DNA of 64,000 bases, from the NCBI RefSeq assembly GCF_009755605.1, contig NZ_WPNZ01000009.1, positions 248,001-312,000 on the forward strand, given 5' to 3'. Position 1 is the stretch's first letter; every line of letters begins with the position of its first letter. Below are positions 55,145 through 63,998 of the stretch, one piece after another. A program made the position numbers and the translations under genes. This DNA comes from Streptomyces typhae (GTDB lineage Bacteria > Actinomycetota > Actinomycetes > Streptomycetales > Streptomycetaceae). The notes under the pieces were generated by a model that ran no database searches, was not told the origin of the DNA, and worked only from the letters and a program-made list of their open reading frames with translations.

Positions 55145-55320
55145 GCGAACCGCTGCGGCCGACGGCAGAGGAACGCCTCCGCAATCACCCGTCCGAGGGA
55201 CCGTGAGCCGTGGGTGGGCGTGCAATGCTCGGGTAATGGCTCGGTTCTGTCACCATCGACACACTCTGAGTGACTGATCCGAGGCTCACCCCCCGAACTT
55301 CATGAAGGGAACCAACCGGA

Positions 55321-56370
55321 ATGGGTCCCCATCCTGCGGTCGCGGCGATACGCCTGGCGGTCCGCCGCGTACTTCACGACGTACTGACCGACACCTCCGC
55401 GCACCGCGAGCTCACCCCGTCGCGCTCTCCCCACCCCGCACCCTCCCCGCCTCCCGCGCCGCCGCTCGTGCTCGTGGCGTGCTCCGGCGGCGCCGACTCC
55501 ATGGCGCTCGCCTCCGCGCTCGCGTTCGAGGCCCCCAAGCTCGGCATCCGCGCCGGCGCGGTGACCGTCGACCACGGCCTTCAGCCCGGCTCCGACCTGC
55601 GTGCCGCCGAGGTCGTCACCCGCATGACCGCGCTCGGCCTCGACCCCATCGAGTCCCTGGTGGTGCACGTCGGCCGTGACGGCGGCCCCGAGGCCGCCGC
55701 CCGCGACGCGCGCTACGCCGCCCTGGATGAGGCGGCCGAGCGCCACGGCGCCACCGCCGTGCTGCTCGGCCACACCCGCGACGACCAGGCCGAGACGGTG
55801 CTGCTCGGGCTCGCCCGCGGCTCCGGCATCCGCTCGCTCTCCGGCATGGCCGCGGTCTCGGGGGCCGGCGGCCGCTACCGCAGACCCTTCCTGCACCTCG
55901 ACCGCCAGACCGCCCGCAAGGCGTGCATGGTCCAGTCGCTGCCGGTCTGGGACGACCCGCACAACGCGGACCCGGCCTACACCCGCTCCCGCCTGCGGCA
56001 CGAAGGCCTGCCCGCCCTGGAGAAGGCGCTCGGCAAGGGCGTGGTGGAGGCCCTCGCGCGCACCGCGCAGCTCTCCCGCGACGACGCCGACGCGCTGGAC
56101 GCCTGGGCCGCGCAGGCCGAGTCCTCGGTGCGGGACGCCACGGGCCTGCTCGAGTGCGCCAAGCTGTTCGCGCTGCCCCCCGCGGTGCGCCGCCGCATCG
56201 TGCGCCGCGCGGCCATCGAGGCGGGCGCCCCCGCGGGCGCGCTGTTCGCCCGGCACATCGAAGAGGTGGACCGGTTGATCACGGGCTGGCGGGGCCAGGG
56301 AGCCATCAATCTCCCGGGCAAAGTCGTCGCACAGCGGCAGGGTGGCAGACTGGTCATCCGGCAAGGCTGA
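55321..56370 (+). CDS. tilS: tRNA(Ile)-lysidine synthetase
   Basis: The product is 349 residues. It attaches lysine to C34 of the CAU-anticodon tRNA(Ile) with ATP, so that it reads AUA. The PP-loop motif is ACSGGADSMAL (Ser55-Ser60). LLGHTRDDQAETVLLGLARGSG is the conserved second segment, and the C-terminal domain is short, as in actinobacteria. A Pro/His-rich insertion at residues 30-50 precedes the P-loop. hpt follows after 45 bp; the tilS-hpt-ftsH order is conserved in many bacteria. Confidence 0.95.
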   Translation: MGPHPAVAAIRLAVRRVLHDVLTDTSAHRELTPSRSPHPAPSPPPAPPLVLVACSGGADSMALASALAFEAPKLGIRAGAVTVDHGLQPGSDLRAAEVVTRMTALGLDPIESLVVHVGRDGGPEAAARDARYAALDEAAERHGATAVLLGHTRDDQAETVLLGLARGSGIRSLSGMAAVSGAGGRYRRPFLHLDRQTARKACMVQSLPVWDDPHNADPAYTRSRLRHEGLPALEKALGKGVVEALARTAQLSRDDADALDAWAAQAESSVRDATGLLECAKLFALPPAVRRRIVRRAAIEAGAPAGALFARHIEEVDRLITGWRGQGAINLPGKVVAQRQGGRLVIRQG

Positions 56371-56415
56371 CCCGGGACCGTTTTTCCCGACCGGCCGGTG
56401 GGACGACCGAAAGTG

Positions 56416-56976
56416 ATGCGGGTGGACGCGAAAGACATGGGCACCGACCTTCAGTCGGTGCTCATCACCAAGGAAGAGATCGACGCGAAGCTGGCCGAGC
56501 TGGCCGCGAAGATCGACGCGGAGTACGCGGGCAAGGACCTGCTGATCGTCGGGGTCCTCAAGGGCGCCGTGATGGTCATGGCGGACCTGGCGCGTGCGCT
56601 GTCCACGCCGCTCACGATGGACTGGATGGCGGTGTCCTCGTACGGCGCCGGCACGCAGTCCTCCGGTGTGGTCCGCATCCTCAAGGACCTCGACACCGAC
56701 ATCAAGGGACGCCACGTCCTGATCGTCGAGGACATCATCGACTCCGGCCTGACGCTGTCGTGGCTGCTGTCCAACCTCGGCTCGCGCGAGCCCGCGTCCC
56801 TGAAGGTGTGCACGCTCCTGCGCAAGCCCGAGGCGGCGAAGGTCGCCATCGACGTGGAGTGGGTCGGCTTCGACATCCCGAACGAGTTCGTCGTCGGGTA
56901 CGGCCTGGACTACGCGGAGAAGTACCGCAACCTGCCGTTCGTCGGCACCCTCGCCCCGCACGTCTACGGCGGCTGA
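56416..56976 (+). CDS. hpt: Hypoxanthine phosphoribosyltransferase
   Basis: The product is about 186 residues from ATG (MRVDAKDMGTDLQSVL); an upstream GTG at 56398 and an internal ATG are alternatives. It salvages hypoxanthine or guanine using PRPP. The PRPP-binding motif VLIVEDIIDSGLTLSWL and the family segment VGVLKGAVMVMADLAR are intact. In other bacteria, HPRT associates with TilS and FtsH; the gene order fits. Confidence 0.95.
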   Translation: MRVDAKDMGTDLQSVLITKEEIDAKLAELAAKIDAEYAGKDLLIVGVLKGAVMVMADLARALSTPLTMDWMAVSSYGAGTQSSGVVRILKDLDTDIKGRHVLIVEDIIDSGLTLSWLLSNLGSREPASLKVCTLLRKPEAAKVAIDVEWVGFDIPNEFVVGYGLDYAEKYRNLPFVGTLAPHVYGG

Positions 56977-57015
56977 CGACTTGCGCCGGACGGCTCGGGC
57001 GGCGTAGGACGCCCG

Positions 57016-57041
57016 GGAACCCTCAGCCGTCTCCCGCCGTT
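57016..57041 (+). promoter_or_regulatory. ECF-type promoter candidate upstream of ftsH
   Basis: GGAAC at 57016-57020 is followed, after exactly 18 bp, by GTT at 57039-57041. This is one change from the Streptomyces SigR consensus GGAAT-N18-GTT as I recall it. It lies about 130 bp upstream of ftsH. Short patterns of this kind arise by chance, so it is weak evidence. Confidence 0.35.
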
Positions 57042-57171
57042 GGAGCATGCGAAGGCGGTACAGGCAGCCGTCCCGTGCGGCTTCGGGTGACAATGCTGGG
57101 GTACCGTCCGAAGAACAGTCTTTATCAAACTCACTATGGCAGGAGGTACGGAGCGGCATCGCTCCGTGTGG

Positions 57172-59208
57172 ATGGACGTGAAGCGATACTTCCGTGGGCC
57201 AGTCATGTGGATCGTGCTGGCCGTCCTTGCCGTGGTCGTGTTGATGCAGGTCGTCGGTTCGTCCGGCGGCTACAAGACAGTGGACACCGGCCAGGTCGTG
57301 CAGGCCATCGACGACAACAAGGTCGAATCGGCCAAGCTCACGACCGGCGACGATCACACCATCAAGGTGGAGCTCAAGGACGGCCAGAAGGTCAAGGGCA
57401 GCAGCAAGATCCAGGCGAGCTATATCGGCGACCAGGGCGTCGAACTCGCCAAGACGCTGCAGGCCAAATACGAGGACAAGCAGATCCCGGACGGTTATAC
57501 CGTCTCGCCGTCGAAGCAGAACCCCTTCGTCGGCATCCTGCTGTCCCTCCTCCCCTTTGTTCTCATCGTCGTCGTCTTCCTGTTCCTGATGAATCAGATG
57601 CAGGGCGGCGGCAGCCGGGTCATGAACTTCGGCAAGTCCAAGGCCAAGCTCATCACCAAGGACACCCCGAAGACGACGTTCAGCGACGTCGCGGGCTCCG
57701 ACGAGGCGGTCGAGGAACTCCACGAGATCAAGGAGTTCCTCCAGGAGCCGGCGAAGTTCCAGGCCGTCGGCGCCAAGATCCCCAAGGGCGTGCTGCTGTA
57801 CGGCCCGCCCGGAACGGGCAAGACGCTCCTCGCGCGCGCCGTCGCGGGCGAGGCGGGCGTGCCGTTCTACTCCATCTCGGGTTCCGACTTCGTCGAGATG
57901 TTCGTCGGTGTCGGTGCCTCCCGAGTGCGTGACCTCTTCGAGCAGGCCAAGGCGAACGCCCCGGCGATCGTCTTCGTCGACGAGATCGACGCGGTCGGCC
58001 GCCACCGCGGCGCCGGCCTCGGCGGCGGTCACGACGAGCGCGAGCAGACGCTCAACCAGCTGCTCGTCGAGATGGACGGCTTCGACGTGAAGGGCGGCGT
58101 CATCCTGATCGCCGCCACGAACAGGCCGGACATCCTCGACCCGGCCCTCCTGCGCCCCGGACGCTTCGACCGGCAGATCGCCGTCGACCGCCCGGACATG
58201 CAGGGCCGTCTGGAGATCCTCAAGGTCCACCAGAAGGGCAAGCCGGTCGCACCGGACGTCGACCTGGGCGCCGTCGCGCGGCGCACGCCGGGCTTCACCG
58301 GCGCGGACCTGAGCAACGTCCTCAACGAGGCCGCCCTGCTCACCGCGCGCAGCAACCAGAAGCTGATCGACAACCACATGCTGGACGAGGCCATCGACCG
58401 CGTCGTGGCGGGCCCGCAGAAGCGGACCCGGATCATGTCCGACAAGGAAAAGAAGATCACCGCGTATCACGAGGGCGGTCACGCCCTGGTCGCGGCGGCC
58501 TCCCCCAACGCGGACCCGGTCCACAAGATCACGATCTTGTCGCGCGGACGTGCCCTCGGCTACACCATGGTCCTGCCGGACGAGGACAAGTACTCGACCA
58601 CGCGCAACGAGATGCTCGACCAGCTCGCGTACATGCTGGGCGGGCGCGCGGCCGAGGAACTGGTCTTCCACGACCCGACCACCGGTGCCGCCAACGACAT
58701 CGAGAAGGCCACGGCCACCGCTCGCGCGATGGTCACGCAGTACGGCATGACCGAGCGTCTCGGCGCGATCAAGTTCGGCGGCGACAACAGCGAGCCGTTC
58801 CTCGGGCGCGAGATGGCGCACCAGCGGGACTACTCCGAAGAGGTCGCGGCGCTGGTCGACGAAGAGGTCAAGAAGCTCATCGAGACCGCGCACAACGAGG
58901 CCTGGGAGATCCTGGTCGAGAACCGCGACGTGCTCGACAACCTGGTCCTGCAACTCCTGGAGAAGGAGACGCTGGGCAAGGAGGAGATCGCCGAGGTCTT
59001 CGCCCCCATCGTCAAGCGTCCGGCCCGACCGGCCTGGACGGGCTCCACGCGGCGTACGCCGTCGACGCGCCCGCCGGTGCTCTCGCCGAAGGAGCTCTCG
59101 CTGACGAACGGTGCGAACGGCGCCACCCCCGCGGTGACCGCCGGTACGACCGGGACGGGGGAGACCCAAGGCATCGAGGTGGCCCCGGAGGACCGCCCCG
59201 AGAGCTGA
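57172..59208 (+). CDS. ftsH: ATP-dependent zinc metalloprotease FtsH
   Basis: The product is 678 residues from the ATG giving MDVKRYFRGPVMW; an in-frame ATG at 57136 would add 12 residues, and AGGAGGT lies between the two, so the start is not settled. TM1 is at residues 9-28 and TM2 at about 119-140. AAA motifs: Walker A GPPGTGKT (211-218), Walker B IVFVDEID, and SRH ATNRPDILDPALLRPGRFDR. The zinc site is HEGGH (433-437). It degrades membrane and regulatory proteins. The last 60 residues are a Pro/Thr/Gly tail. A hairpin terminator follows. Confidence 0.96.
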   Translation: MDVKRYFRGPVMWIVLAVLAVVVLMQVVGSSGGYKTVDTGQVVQAIDDNKVESAKLTTGDDHTIKVELKDGQKVKGSSKIQASYIGDQGVELAKTLQAKYEDKQIPDGYTVSPSKQNPFVGILLSLLPFVLIVVVFLFLMNQMQGGGSRVMNFGKSKAKLITKDTPKTTFSDVAGSDEAVEELHEIKEFLQEPAKFQAVGAKIPKGVLLYGPPGTGKTLLARAVAGEAGVPFYSISGSDFVEMFVGVGASRVRDLFEQAKANAPAIVFVDEIDAVGRHRGAGLGGGHDEREQTLNQLLVEMDGFDVKGGVILIAATNRPDILDPALLRPGRFDRQIAVDRPDMQGRLEILKVHQKGKPVAPDVDLGAVARRTPGFTGADLSNVLNEAALLTARSNQKLIDNHMLDEAIDRVVAGPQKRTRIMSDKEKKITAYHEGGHALVAAASPNADPVHKITILSRGRALGYTMVLPDEDKYSTTRNEMLDQLAYMLGGRAAEELVFHDPTTGAANDIEKATATARAMVTQYGMTERLGAIKFGGDNSEPFLGREMAHQRDYSEEVAALVDEEVKKLIETAHNEAWEILVENRDVLDNLVLQLLEKETLGKEEIAEVFAPIVKRPARPAWTGSTRRTPSTRPPVLSPKELSLTNGANGATPAVTAGTTGTGETQGIEVAPEDRPES

Positions 59209-59250
59209 GTCACTCCCCGCACCGGATGCCTCACCAGGCCCGGAATGGAT

Positions 59251-59292
59251 GCCGCGCCCCCCAGGTTCTAGCCTGGGGGGCGCGGCTCTTTT
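59251..59292 (+). terminator. Intrinsic terminator between ftsH and folE
   Basis: A perfect 15-bp stem (59251-59265 with 59272-59286, GCCGCGCCCCCCAGG) and a TTCTAG loop are followed by TCTTTTC. The element ends 41 bp before the folE ATG, so folE must have its own start or rely on read-through. Confidence 0.92.
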
Positions 59293-59332
59293 CAGCCGCC
59301 CGCAGGACACTGGAACCAGGAACGAGGCACAG

Positions 59333-59938
59333 ATGACCGACCCCGTGACGCTGGACGGCGAGGGCTCCATCGGTGAGTTCGACGAGAAGCGGGCCGAGAA
59401 CGCCGTGCGCGAGCTGCTCATCGCGGTCGGCGAGGACCCGGACCGCGAGGGTCTGCGGGAGACGCCGGGCCGGGTGGCGCGGGCGTACAAGGAGATATTC
59501 GCGGGCCTGTGGCAGAAGCCCGAGGACGTCCTGACGACGACGTTCGACCTGGGGCACGACGAGATGGTCCTGGTGAAGGACATCGAGGTCACCTCATGCT
59601 GTGAGCATCACCTGGTGCCCTTCAGGGGCGTGGCGCACGTCGGCTACATCCCGGCCGCCACCGGCAAGATCACCGGCTTGTCGAAGCTCGCCCGGCTGGT
59701 GGATGTCTACGCTCGTCGGCCGCAGGTACAGGAGCGGATGACGACGCAGATCGCCGACTCCCTGATGGACATCCTGGAGCCACGCGGGGTGATCGTCGTG
59801 GTGGAGTGCGAGCACATGTGCATGTCGATGCGCGGTATCCGTAAGCCAGGCGCGAAGACCATCACGTCCGCGGTCCGTGGCCAGCTGCGGGACGCGGCGA
59901 CGCGGAATGAGGCAATGAGCTTGATCATGGCGCACTAG
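59333..59938 (+). CDS. folE: GTP cyclohydrolase I
   Basis: The product is 201 residues. It converts GTP to 7,8-dihydroneopterin triphosphate, the first step of folate synthesis. The zinc and active-site motifs SCCEHHLVPFRG and VECEHMCMSMRG are complete. Other folate genes lie 1.3 kb on, on the other strand (folK, folB, folP), so the pathway is clustered but not co-directional. Confidence 0.97.
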   Translation: MTDPVTLDGEGSIGEFDEKRAENAVRELLIAVGEDPDREGLRETPGRVARAYKEIFAGLWQKPEDVLTTTFDLGHDEMVLVKDIEVTSCCEHHLVPFRGVAHVGYIPAATGKITGLSKLARLVDVYARRPQVQERMTTQIADSLMDILEPRGVIVVVECEHMCMSMRGIRKPGAKTITSAVRGQLRDAATRNEAMSLIMAH

Positions 59939-60005
59939 CCGGCTTGTCAGTGGCACCCCGTAGGGTCCCGTTCAGCGAGGTGATCGCTGGTCAAGGGGGA
60001 TCACG

Positions 60006-60585
60006 ATGGGGCACGGGCTTCCGAGCAAGCAGACCGTGAACGCCGTGGGCGGACGTCTGCGGGCACGCGAAGTTCAAGTGGGGTGCGAGTTATGGACGTT
60101 GCAGGACGAGCGGTCGGTCCGGACGACTGTTGTCGAGGTGGCTGATCAGGCAGTACGTCGGCGGCGACGCACACCATATGCGGCAGCGTTTTCCACGGGT
60201 GGTGTTACGGGACCGAGAGACGTCCGAAGGTTTTCTGGACGGCTACACGGACGGTGACGGCTACCGGAGCAGCCACTGGTCGGCGAGGCTTCTCGTCAGC
60301 GCCAATGTGCCTTTTCTCGCGGAGCTTGCCCAGGTGGTCGGGGCGCGTTTCACGCCCAACAAGCAGGGGGCAGCCTCACGCCTCGCCGTGGCCGACACCT
60401 GGCCCTCGCGCCGGACATTTCCCGCCGAGCACCATCCGCTCGAGCTGCGGGAGGCGGCGTGGGCCGAAGTGCGTGAGGTGCGTTCACGCACCTCCGGGGA
60501 CAAGCCGTTCACCCTGTACAGCTTCCGTCTCGACCCTTGTCCCAGCTTTTTGATCAACGGCCATCTGGCCAGGCAGCCGTGGTGA
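60006..60585 (+). pseudogene. Decayed HINT/LAGLIDADG-type gene, internal deletion and frame change
   Basis: The 5' part from 60006 encodes MGHGLPSKQTVNAV ... RLRAREVQVGCELWTLQDERSVRTTVVEV, like an intein/HINT N-terminal block. Near 60138-60145 the frame changes and continues as LIRQYVGGDAHHMRQRFPRVVLRD, then ETSEGFLDGYTDGDGYR, a LAGLIDADG-like segment. The end (TLYSFRLDPCPSFLINGHLARQPW) resembles an intein C-terminal block but lacks the His-Asn. I recall full-length Streptomyces homologues beside folE carrying about 120 more residues in the middle; this copy seems to have lost them. Function unknown; homologues may be free-standing homing elements. Confidence 0.55.
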
Positions 60586-60621
60586 CGGGGACGACTTCCT
60601 CCCTGCCTCCGGTGCGGCGGC

Positions 60622-61110
60622 TCACGCCGCGGGAGCCGTCCCGCCGTGTTCGTCGTCGCTGTCCTCGGGGAGCTTGCAGACCCGCTCCAGGAAGAACGCG
60701 GCCGCTATGACGCCGATGCCCGCGAGGACCGAGAACCCGGCGTAGTACGCCTGGTCCCGGCGGGCGGGGATGTCCAGGAACTCCAGCATGAACACGCCCA
60801 CACCGCCGTACATCCCGCAGACGAGGGCGGCGACCAGCGCGCTGGCATGGCCGAAGACGACCGCGCGGGCGGCCATCAGCGGCTCGACGCCCTTCGCGCC
60901 CGGCCGCCGCTCACGCTGGGCGCGCAGCCGGGCGCGCAGGGAGATCGCCGTGGCGAGCAGCACCACGGCGATCAGGGCGAGGACGATGGGCGCGGCGAGC
61001 GGCACACGCGGCAGCGTGCCCACGGAGTCCCACAGCCGGGCCGCGGCCCAGGACAGCACTCCGGCGACGGCGAAGAGGCCCGCCAGCATCCCCACGCGCA
61101 GTTGCTTCAT
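60622..61110 (-). CDS. DUF3180 membrane protein
   Basis: The product is 162 residues. Four hydrophobic helices are clear: VGMLAGLFAVAGVLSWAAA, APIVLALIAVVLLATAISL, ALVAALVCGMYGGVGVFML and FSVLAGIGVIAAAFFLERV. The family is fixed in actinobacteria at the end of the folate operon; function is unknown. Here it lies 83 bp after folK on the same strand, so it is probably the last gene of the folP-folB-folK transcript. Confidence 0.9.
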   Translation of the reverse strand: MKQLRVGMLAGLFAVAGVLSWAAARLWDSVGTLPRVPLAAPIVLALIAVVLLATAISLRARLRAQRERRPGAKGVEPLMAARAVVFGHASALVAALVCGMYGGVGVFMLEFLDIPARRDQAYYAGFSVLAGIGVIAAAFFLERVCKLPEDSDDEHGGTAPAA

Positions 61111-61193
61111 TCCGGCGGTCGCCCCTCATGTCCCTGTCCGTGCCTGCCGGGAGGGTCCCTGGCCTGCTGTGTGGTCCCTGTGGACCCTAACGA

Positions 61194-61790
61194 TTACTCG
61201 GGCAGCCGGAGTTCCAGGTCGGCGCGCGGCGCGACGCCCTCACGGGTGACGTCGTCGAGCAGCCGGGCCACGGGTCCGTGTCCGGGGAGCTGCGCCTGGG
61301 GCTCGACGTCGTGCCACGGGGCGAGTACGAAGGCCCGCTCGTGCGCCCGCGGGTGCGGCAGCGTGAGCACGGGGTCGTCGGAGACCACGTCGGCGTACGC
61401 GACGATGTCCACGTCGATCGTGCGCGGGCCCCAGCGCTCGTCCCGTACGCGGTGGAAGGCCTCCTCCACGGCTTGGGCGCGCTCCAGGAGCGAGGCCGGG
61501 GGGAGCGTGGTCCTCACGACCACCACGGCGTTGAAGTACGCGGGCTGGGAGCCGGGCTCGACGCCCCAGGGCTCCGTCTCGTACACGGGGGAGACCGCCT
61601 TGACCCGCAGGCCCGGAGTGTCCTCCAGGGCGTCCACGGCCCCCTGGAGGGTCTCCAGACGGTTGCCCAGGTTCGACCCGAGGGAGATCACGGCGCGCTG
61701 CGGGTTGGACAGTGTCGTGTCGGCGGCGTCCACCTGCTCCACCACGGACGTGGGGACCGGCTGGACGGTGGGGTCGCTGTGGGCGGTCAT
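61194..61790 (-). CDS. folK: HPPK, 6-hydroxymethyl-7,8-dihydropterin pyrophosphokinase
   Basis: The product is 198 residues. It transfers pyrophosphate from ATP to the pterin. Conserved segments: AVISLGSNLGNR, VYETEPWGV, FNAVVVVRT, and WGPRTIDVDIV, then LPHPRAHERAFVLAPW. About 30 extra N-terminal residues precede the domain. Its ATG overlaps the stop of folB (ATGA), so translation is coupled. Confidence 0.96.
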   Translation of the reverse strand: MTAHSDPTVQPVPTSVVEQVDAADTTLSNPQRAVISLGSNLGNRLETLQGAVDALEDTPGLRVKAVSPVYETEPWGVEPGSQPAYFNAVVVVRTTLPPASLLERAQAVEEAFHRVRDERWGPRTIDVDIVAYADVVSDDPVLTLPHPRAHERAFVLAPWHDVEPQAQLPGHGPVARLLDDVTREGVAPRADLELRLPE

Positions 61791-62146
61791 ACGCGGCTCC
61801 GGGTGATGGTGACGGTCACGTCGTCGAACGGGACGGTGATCGGGGCGTCCGGCTTGTGCACCGTGACCTCGACTTCCAGGACTCCCTCGTGCTTCAGGCA
61901 GGCCTGGGCGATGCGCTCGGAGAGCGTTTCGATGAGGTTCACCGGCTCGCCCTCGACGACGGCCACGACCTCCTCCGCCACGATGCCGTAGTGCACGGTC
62001 TTCGCCAGGTCGTCGTCGGCCGCGGCCGCACGGGTGTCCAGGCCCAGGACCAGGTCCACGATGAAGGTCTGGCCCTCCTCGCGCTCCCGCGGATACACAC
62101 CGTGGTGCCCGCGGGCCTTCAGGCCTCGCAGCGCGACACGATCCAC
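61787..62146 (-). CDS. folB: Dihydroneopterin aldolase
   Basis: The product is 119 residues. GTG (VDRVALRGLKARGHHGVY) was chosen since AGGAG lies 8 nt upstream; the GTG nine bases earlier would touch the ribosome site. It cleaves dihydroneopterin to hydroxymethyl-dihydropterin. VDLVLGLDTRAAA, YGIVAEEVVAVVEGEPVNLIETLSERIA and VHKPDAPI are family segments. A 176-bp gap separates it from the NTF2-like gene upstream, with no gene seen. Confidence 0.95.
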   Translation of the reverse strand: MDRVALRGLKARGHHGVYPREREEGQTFIVDLVLGLDTRAAAADDDLAKTVHYGIVAEEVVAVVEGEPVNLIETLSERIAQACLKHEGVLEVEVTVHKPDAPITVPFDDVTVTITRSRV

Positions 62147-62322
62147 GCGAATCACTCCTGACAGTCGTCGGTAACGGCCGGCTCTGCCGTGTGCGGACGG
62201 CACACCGGCCTCGATCGAATCTACCTGCGAGCACCGACAGTGTTCGCCCGCGGGGCTGCCGGACGACGCTCCTGCGCGGGCTCGCGGGTCCCCTTACCCA
62301 CCGAGAAGCAGTCCGAAGAGGG

Positions 62323-62928
62323 CTACGAGGAAGGCTCCTCGTCCTCGTCGTCGCCGGTCTCCGCGAGCACCGGGGACGCGTGGTGCGACCACAGCTTCCA
62401 GCCGTCGGGTGTGCGGCGGAACACATTCGTGGCGACCACGAGCTGCCCGACGAGAGGGCCGAGCTCGTCGCCGTCCTGCGGCGCGGGGCCGCCGCTGAGG
62501 ATGTTCTCCGTGCAGGTCACCAGGGCGGTGTCGCCGGCGACGCAGACCCGCAGGTCGGTGAGGAAGAACTGGATGTACTCGGTGTTGGCCATGATCAGCG
62601 CGTACGACCTGAGGACCTCGCCGCGGCCCGTGAGCACCGGCCAGCCGGGGTGGACGCAGGAGATGGCGGGTCCCTCCGAGGCCGGTTCCGGGCCGGCGGT
62701 GCTGCCGGGGTCCGCGGGGTCGTCGAGGTCGATCTCCGGCAGGCCGCCCTCGCGGACCGTGCCGGGGCCGCCCGTCTCCGGTGTCTCGCTGTACGTCGCC
62801 GCGTCGGCGAGGTCCGCGGCGTCGAGCCACAGGTCCGACACGCCGTCGAAGTCGCCCCGCTCCAGCGCTTCGTAGAAGGCCGTGTTGGCGAGTTCGACCT
62901 GCTCGACGTCCGTCTGCGCGCGCGTCAC
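62323..62928 (-). CDS. NTF2-like (SnoaL-type) protein of the folate operon
   Basis: The product is 201 residues from GTG, whose codon overlaps the folP stop, so it is coupled. NTF2 fold: VEQVELANTAFYEALERGDFDGVSDLWLDAAD at the start, then ISCVHPGWPVLTGRGEVLRSYALIM, then LVVATNVFRRTPDGWKLWSHHASPV. A 35-residue acidic/Gly/Pro insertion (ETPETGGPGTVREGGLPEIDL) interrupts the fold. It is conserved next to folP in Streptomyces as I recall, without known function. The end is acidic (GDDEDEEPSS). Confidence 0.88.
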   Translation of the reverse strand: MTRAQTDVEQVELANTAFYEALERGDFDGVSDLWLDAADLADAATYSETPETGGPGTVREGGLPEIDLDDPADPGSTAGPEPASEGPAISCVHPGWPVLTGRGEVLRSYALIMANTEYIQFFLTDLRVCVAGDTALVTCTENILSGGPAPQDGDELGPLVGQLVVATNVFRRTPDGWKLWSHHASPVLAETGDDEDEEPSS

Positions 62929-63926
62929 TGAGCGCCAGCCTCCCCGGCCGATTCCGGTCCGGCGACACCGCCGGCACCGCTGTTCCCACCCTTGTTCCCA
63001 CTCTGTCCCGGTCCGGCGGCGTCCGTGACGGCCCGCGCCACCCGTACCGCGTCCGCCGTGGCCCGCACCTCGTGCACGCGCACCGCCCAGGCGCCCTGGT
63101 GCGCCGCGAGCGCGGACACGGCGGCCGTCGCGGCGTCCCGCTCGCGTGCGGGCGGCGGGGAGCCCTCGGGGCCCGCGAGGACCCGGCCGAGGAACCTCTT
63201 GCGGGAGGCGGCGACCAGGACGGGTCGGCCGAGCGTGCGGAGCCGGTCGATGCGGGCGAGCAGCGCCAGGTCGTGCTCGGCGTTCTTGGAGAAGCCGAGG
63301 CCGGGGTCGACGACGATCCGCTCCGGGGCGATGCCCCCGGCGACCGCGGCCTCCACGCGCGCGTGGAGCTCGTCGACGACTTCGGAGACCACGTCCTCGT
63401 ACACCGGCCGGGCGTGGATGTCGGTGAGGAAGCCGCGCCAGTGCATGACCACGAAGGGCGCCTGCGCGGCCGCCACGGCCGGCACCATGCCGGGGTCGGC
63501 GAGGCCTCCGGAGACGTCGTTGACGAGGACGGCGCCCGCCGCGAGCGCCTGCTGTGCCACGCGGGCGCGCATGGTGTCCACGGAGACCGTGACGCCTTCG
63601 GCCGCGAGGCCCCGTACGACGGGGACGACGCGCCGCAGCTCCTCGTCCTCGTCGACGCGCGCGGCGCCCGGCCGGGTCGACTCGCCGCCCACGTCGACGA
63701 GGTCGGCGCCCTGCGCGACCAGGTCGATGCCGTGCTTGACGGCCACCGTGGTGTCGAACCAGCGGCCGCCGTCGGAAAAGGAGTCGGGGGTCACGTTCAC
63801 GACCCCCATGACGGCACAGCGGTCCCACCGGGGGAGCCCGGCCACCTCACCCCCGCGCCGCCCGCCGCCGCCCCCTGCCGGGATACGCAGCCCGTCGTCC
63901 TCGCTGTCCCCGCGCACCGTACTCAT
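62925..63926 (-). CDS. folP: Dihydropteroate synthase
   Basis: The product is 333 residues, longer than the usual 280 because of an N-terminal extension (about 35 residues, Gly-rich) and a Gly/Ala tail. It joins p-aminobenzoate and the pterin pyrophosphate and is the sulfonamide target. Motifs: VMGVVNVTPDSFSDGG, VDVGGESTRPGAARVD, LVNDVSGG and VDPGLGFSKNAEHDL, then the ASRKRFLG loop. First gene in the window of the leftward operon folP-NTF2-folB-folK-DUF3180. Confidence 0.96.
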   Translation of the reverse strand: MSTVRGDSEDDGLRIPAGGGGGRRGGEVAGLPRWDRCAVMGVVNVTPDSFSDGGRWFDTTVAVKHGIDLVAQGADLVDVGGESTRPGAARVDEDEELRRVVPVVRGLAAEGVTVSVDTMRARVAQQALAAGAVLVNDVSGGLADPGMVPAVAAAQAPFVVMHWRGFLTDIHARPVYEDVVSEVVDELHARVEAAVAGGIAPERIVVDPGLGFSKNAEHDLALLARIDRLRTLGRPVLVAASRKRFLGRVLAGPEGSPPPARERDAATAAVSALAAHQGAWAVRVHEVRATADAVRVARAVTDAAGPGQSGNKGGNSGAGGVAGPESAGEAGAQ

Positions 63927-63956
63927 GCCTCAAGCCTAGGCCCGCGCGGGCTGCCG

Positions 63957-63998
63957 CTACGCCGCGCGGACCTCACGCTCGGCGGTGTGCGCCGACTG
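63957..63998 (-). CDS. C-terminal end of an unidentified protein, leftward
   Basis: The last 13 codons and TAG of a minus-strand gene read QSAHTAEREVRAA. It ends 31 bp upstream of the folP start, so it could be the operon's preceding gene. Too short to identify. Confidence 0.45.
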   Translation of the reverse strand, partial: QSAHTAEREVRAA

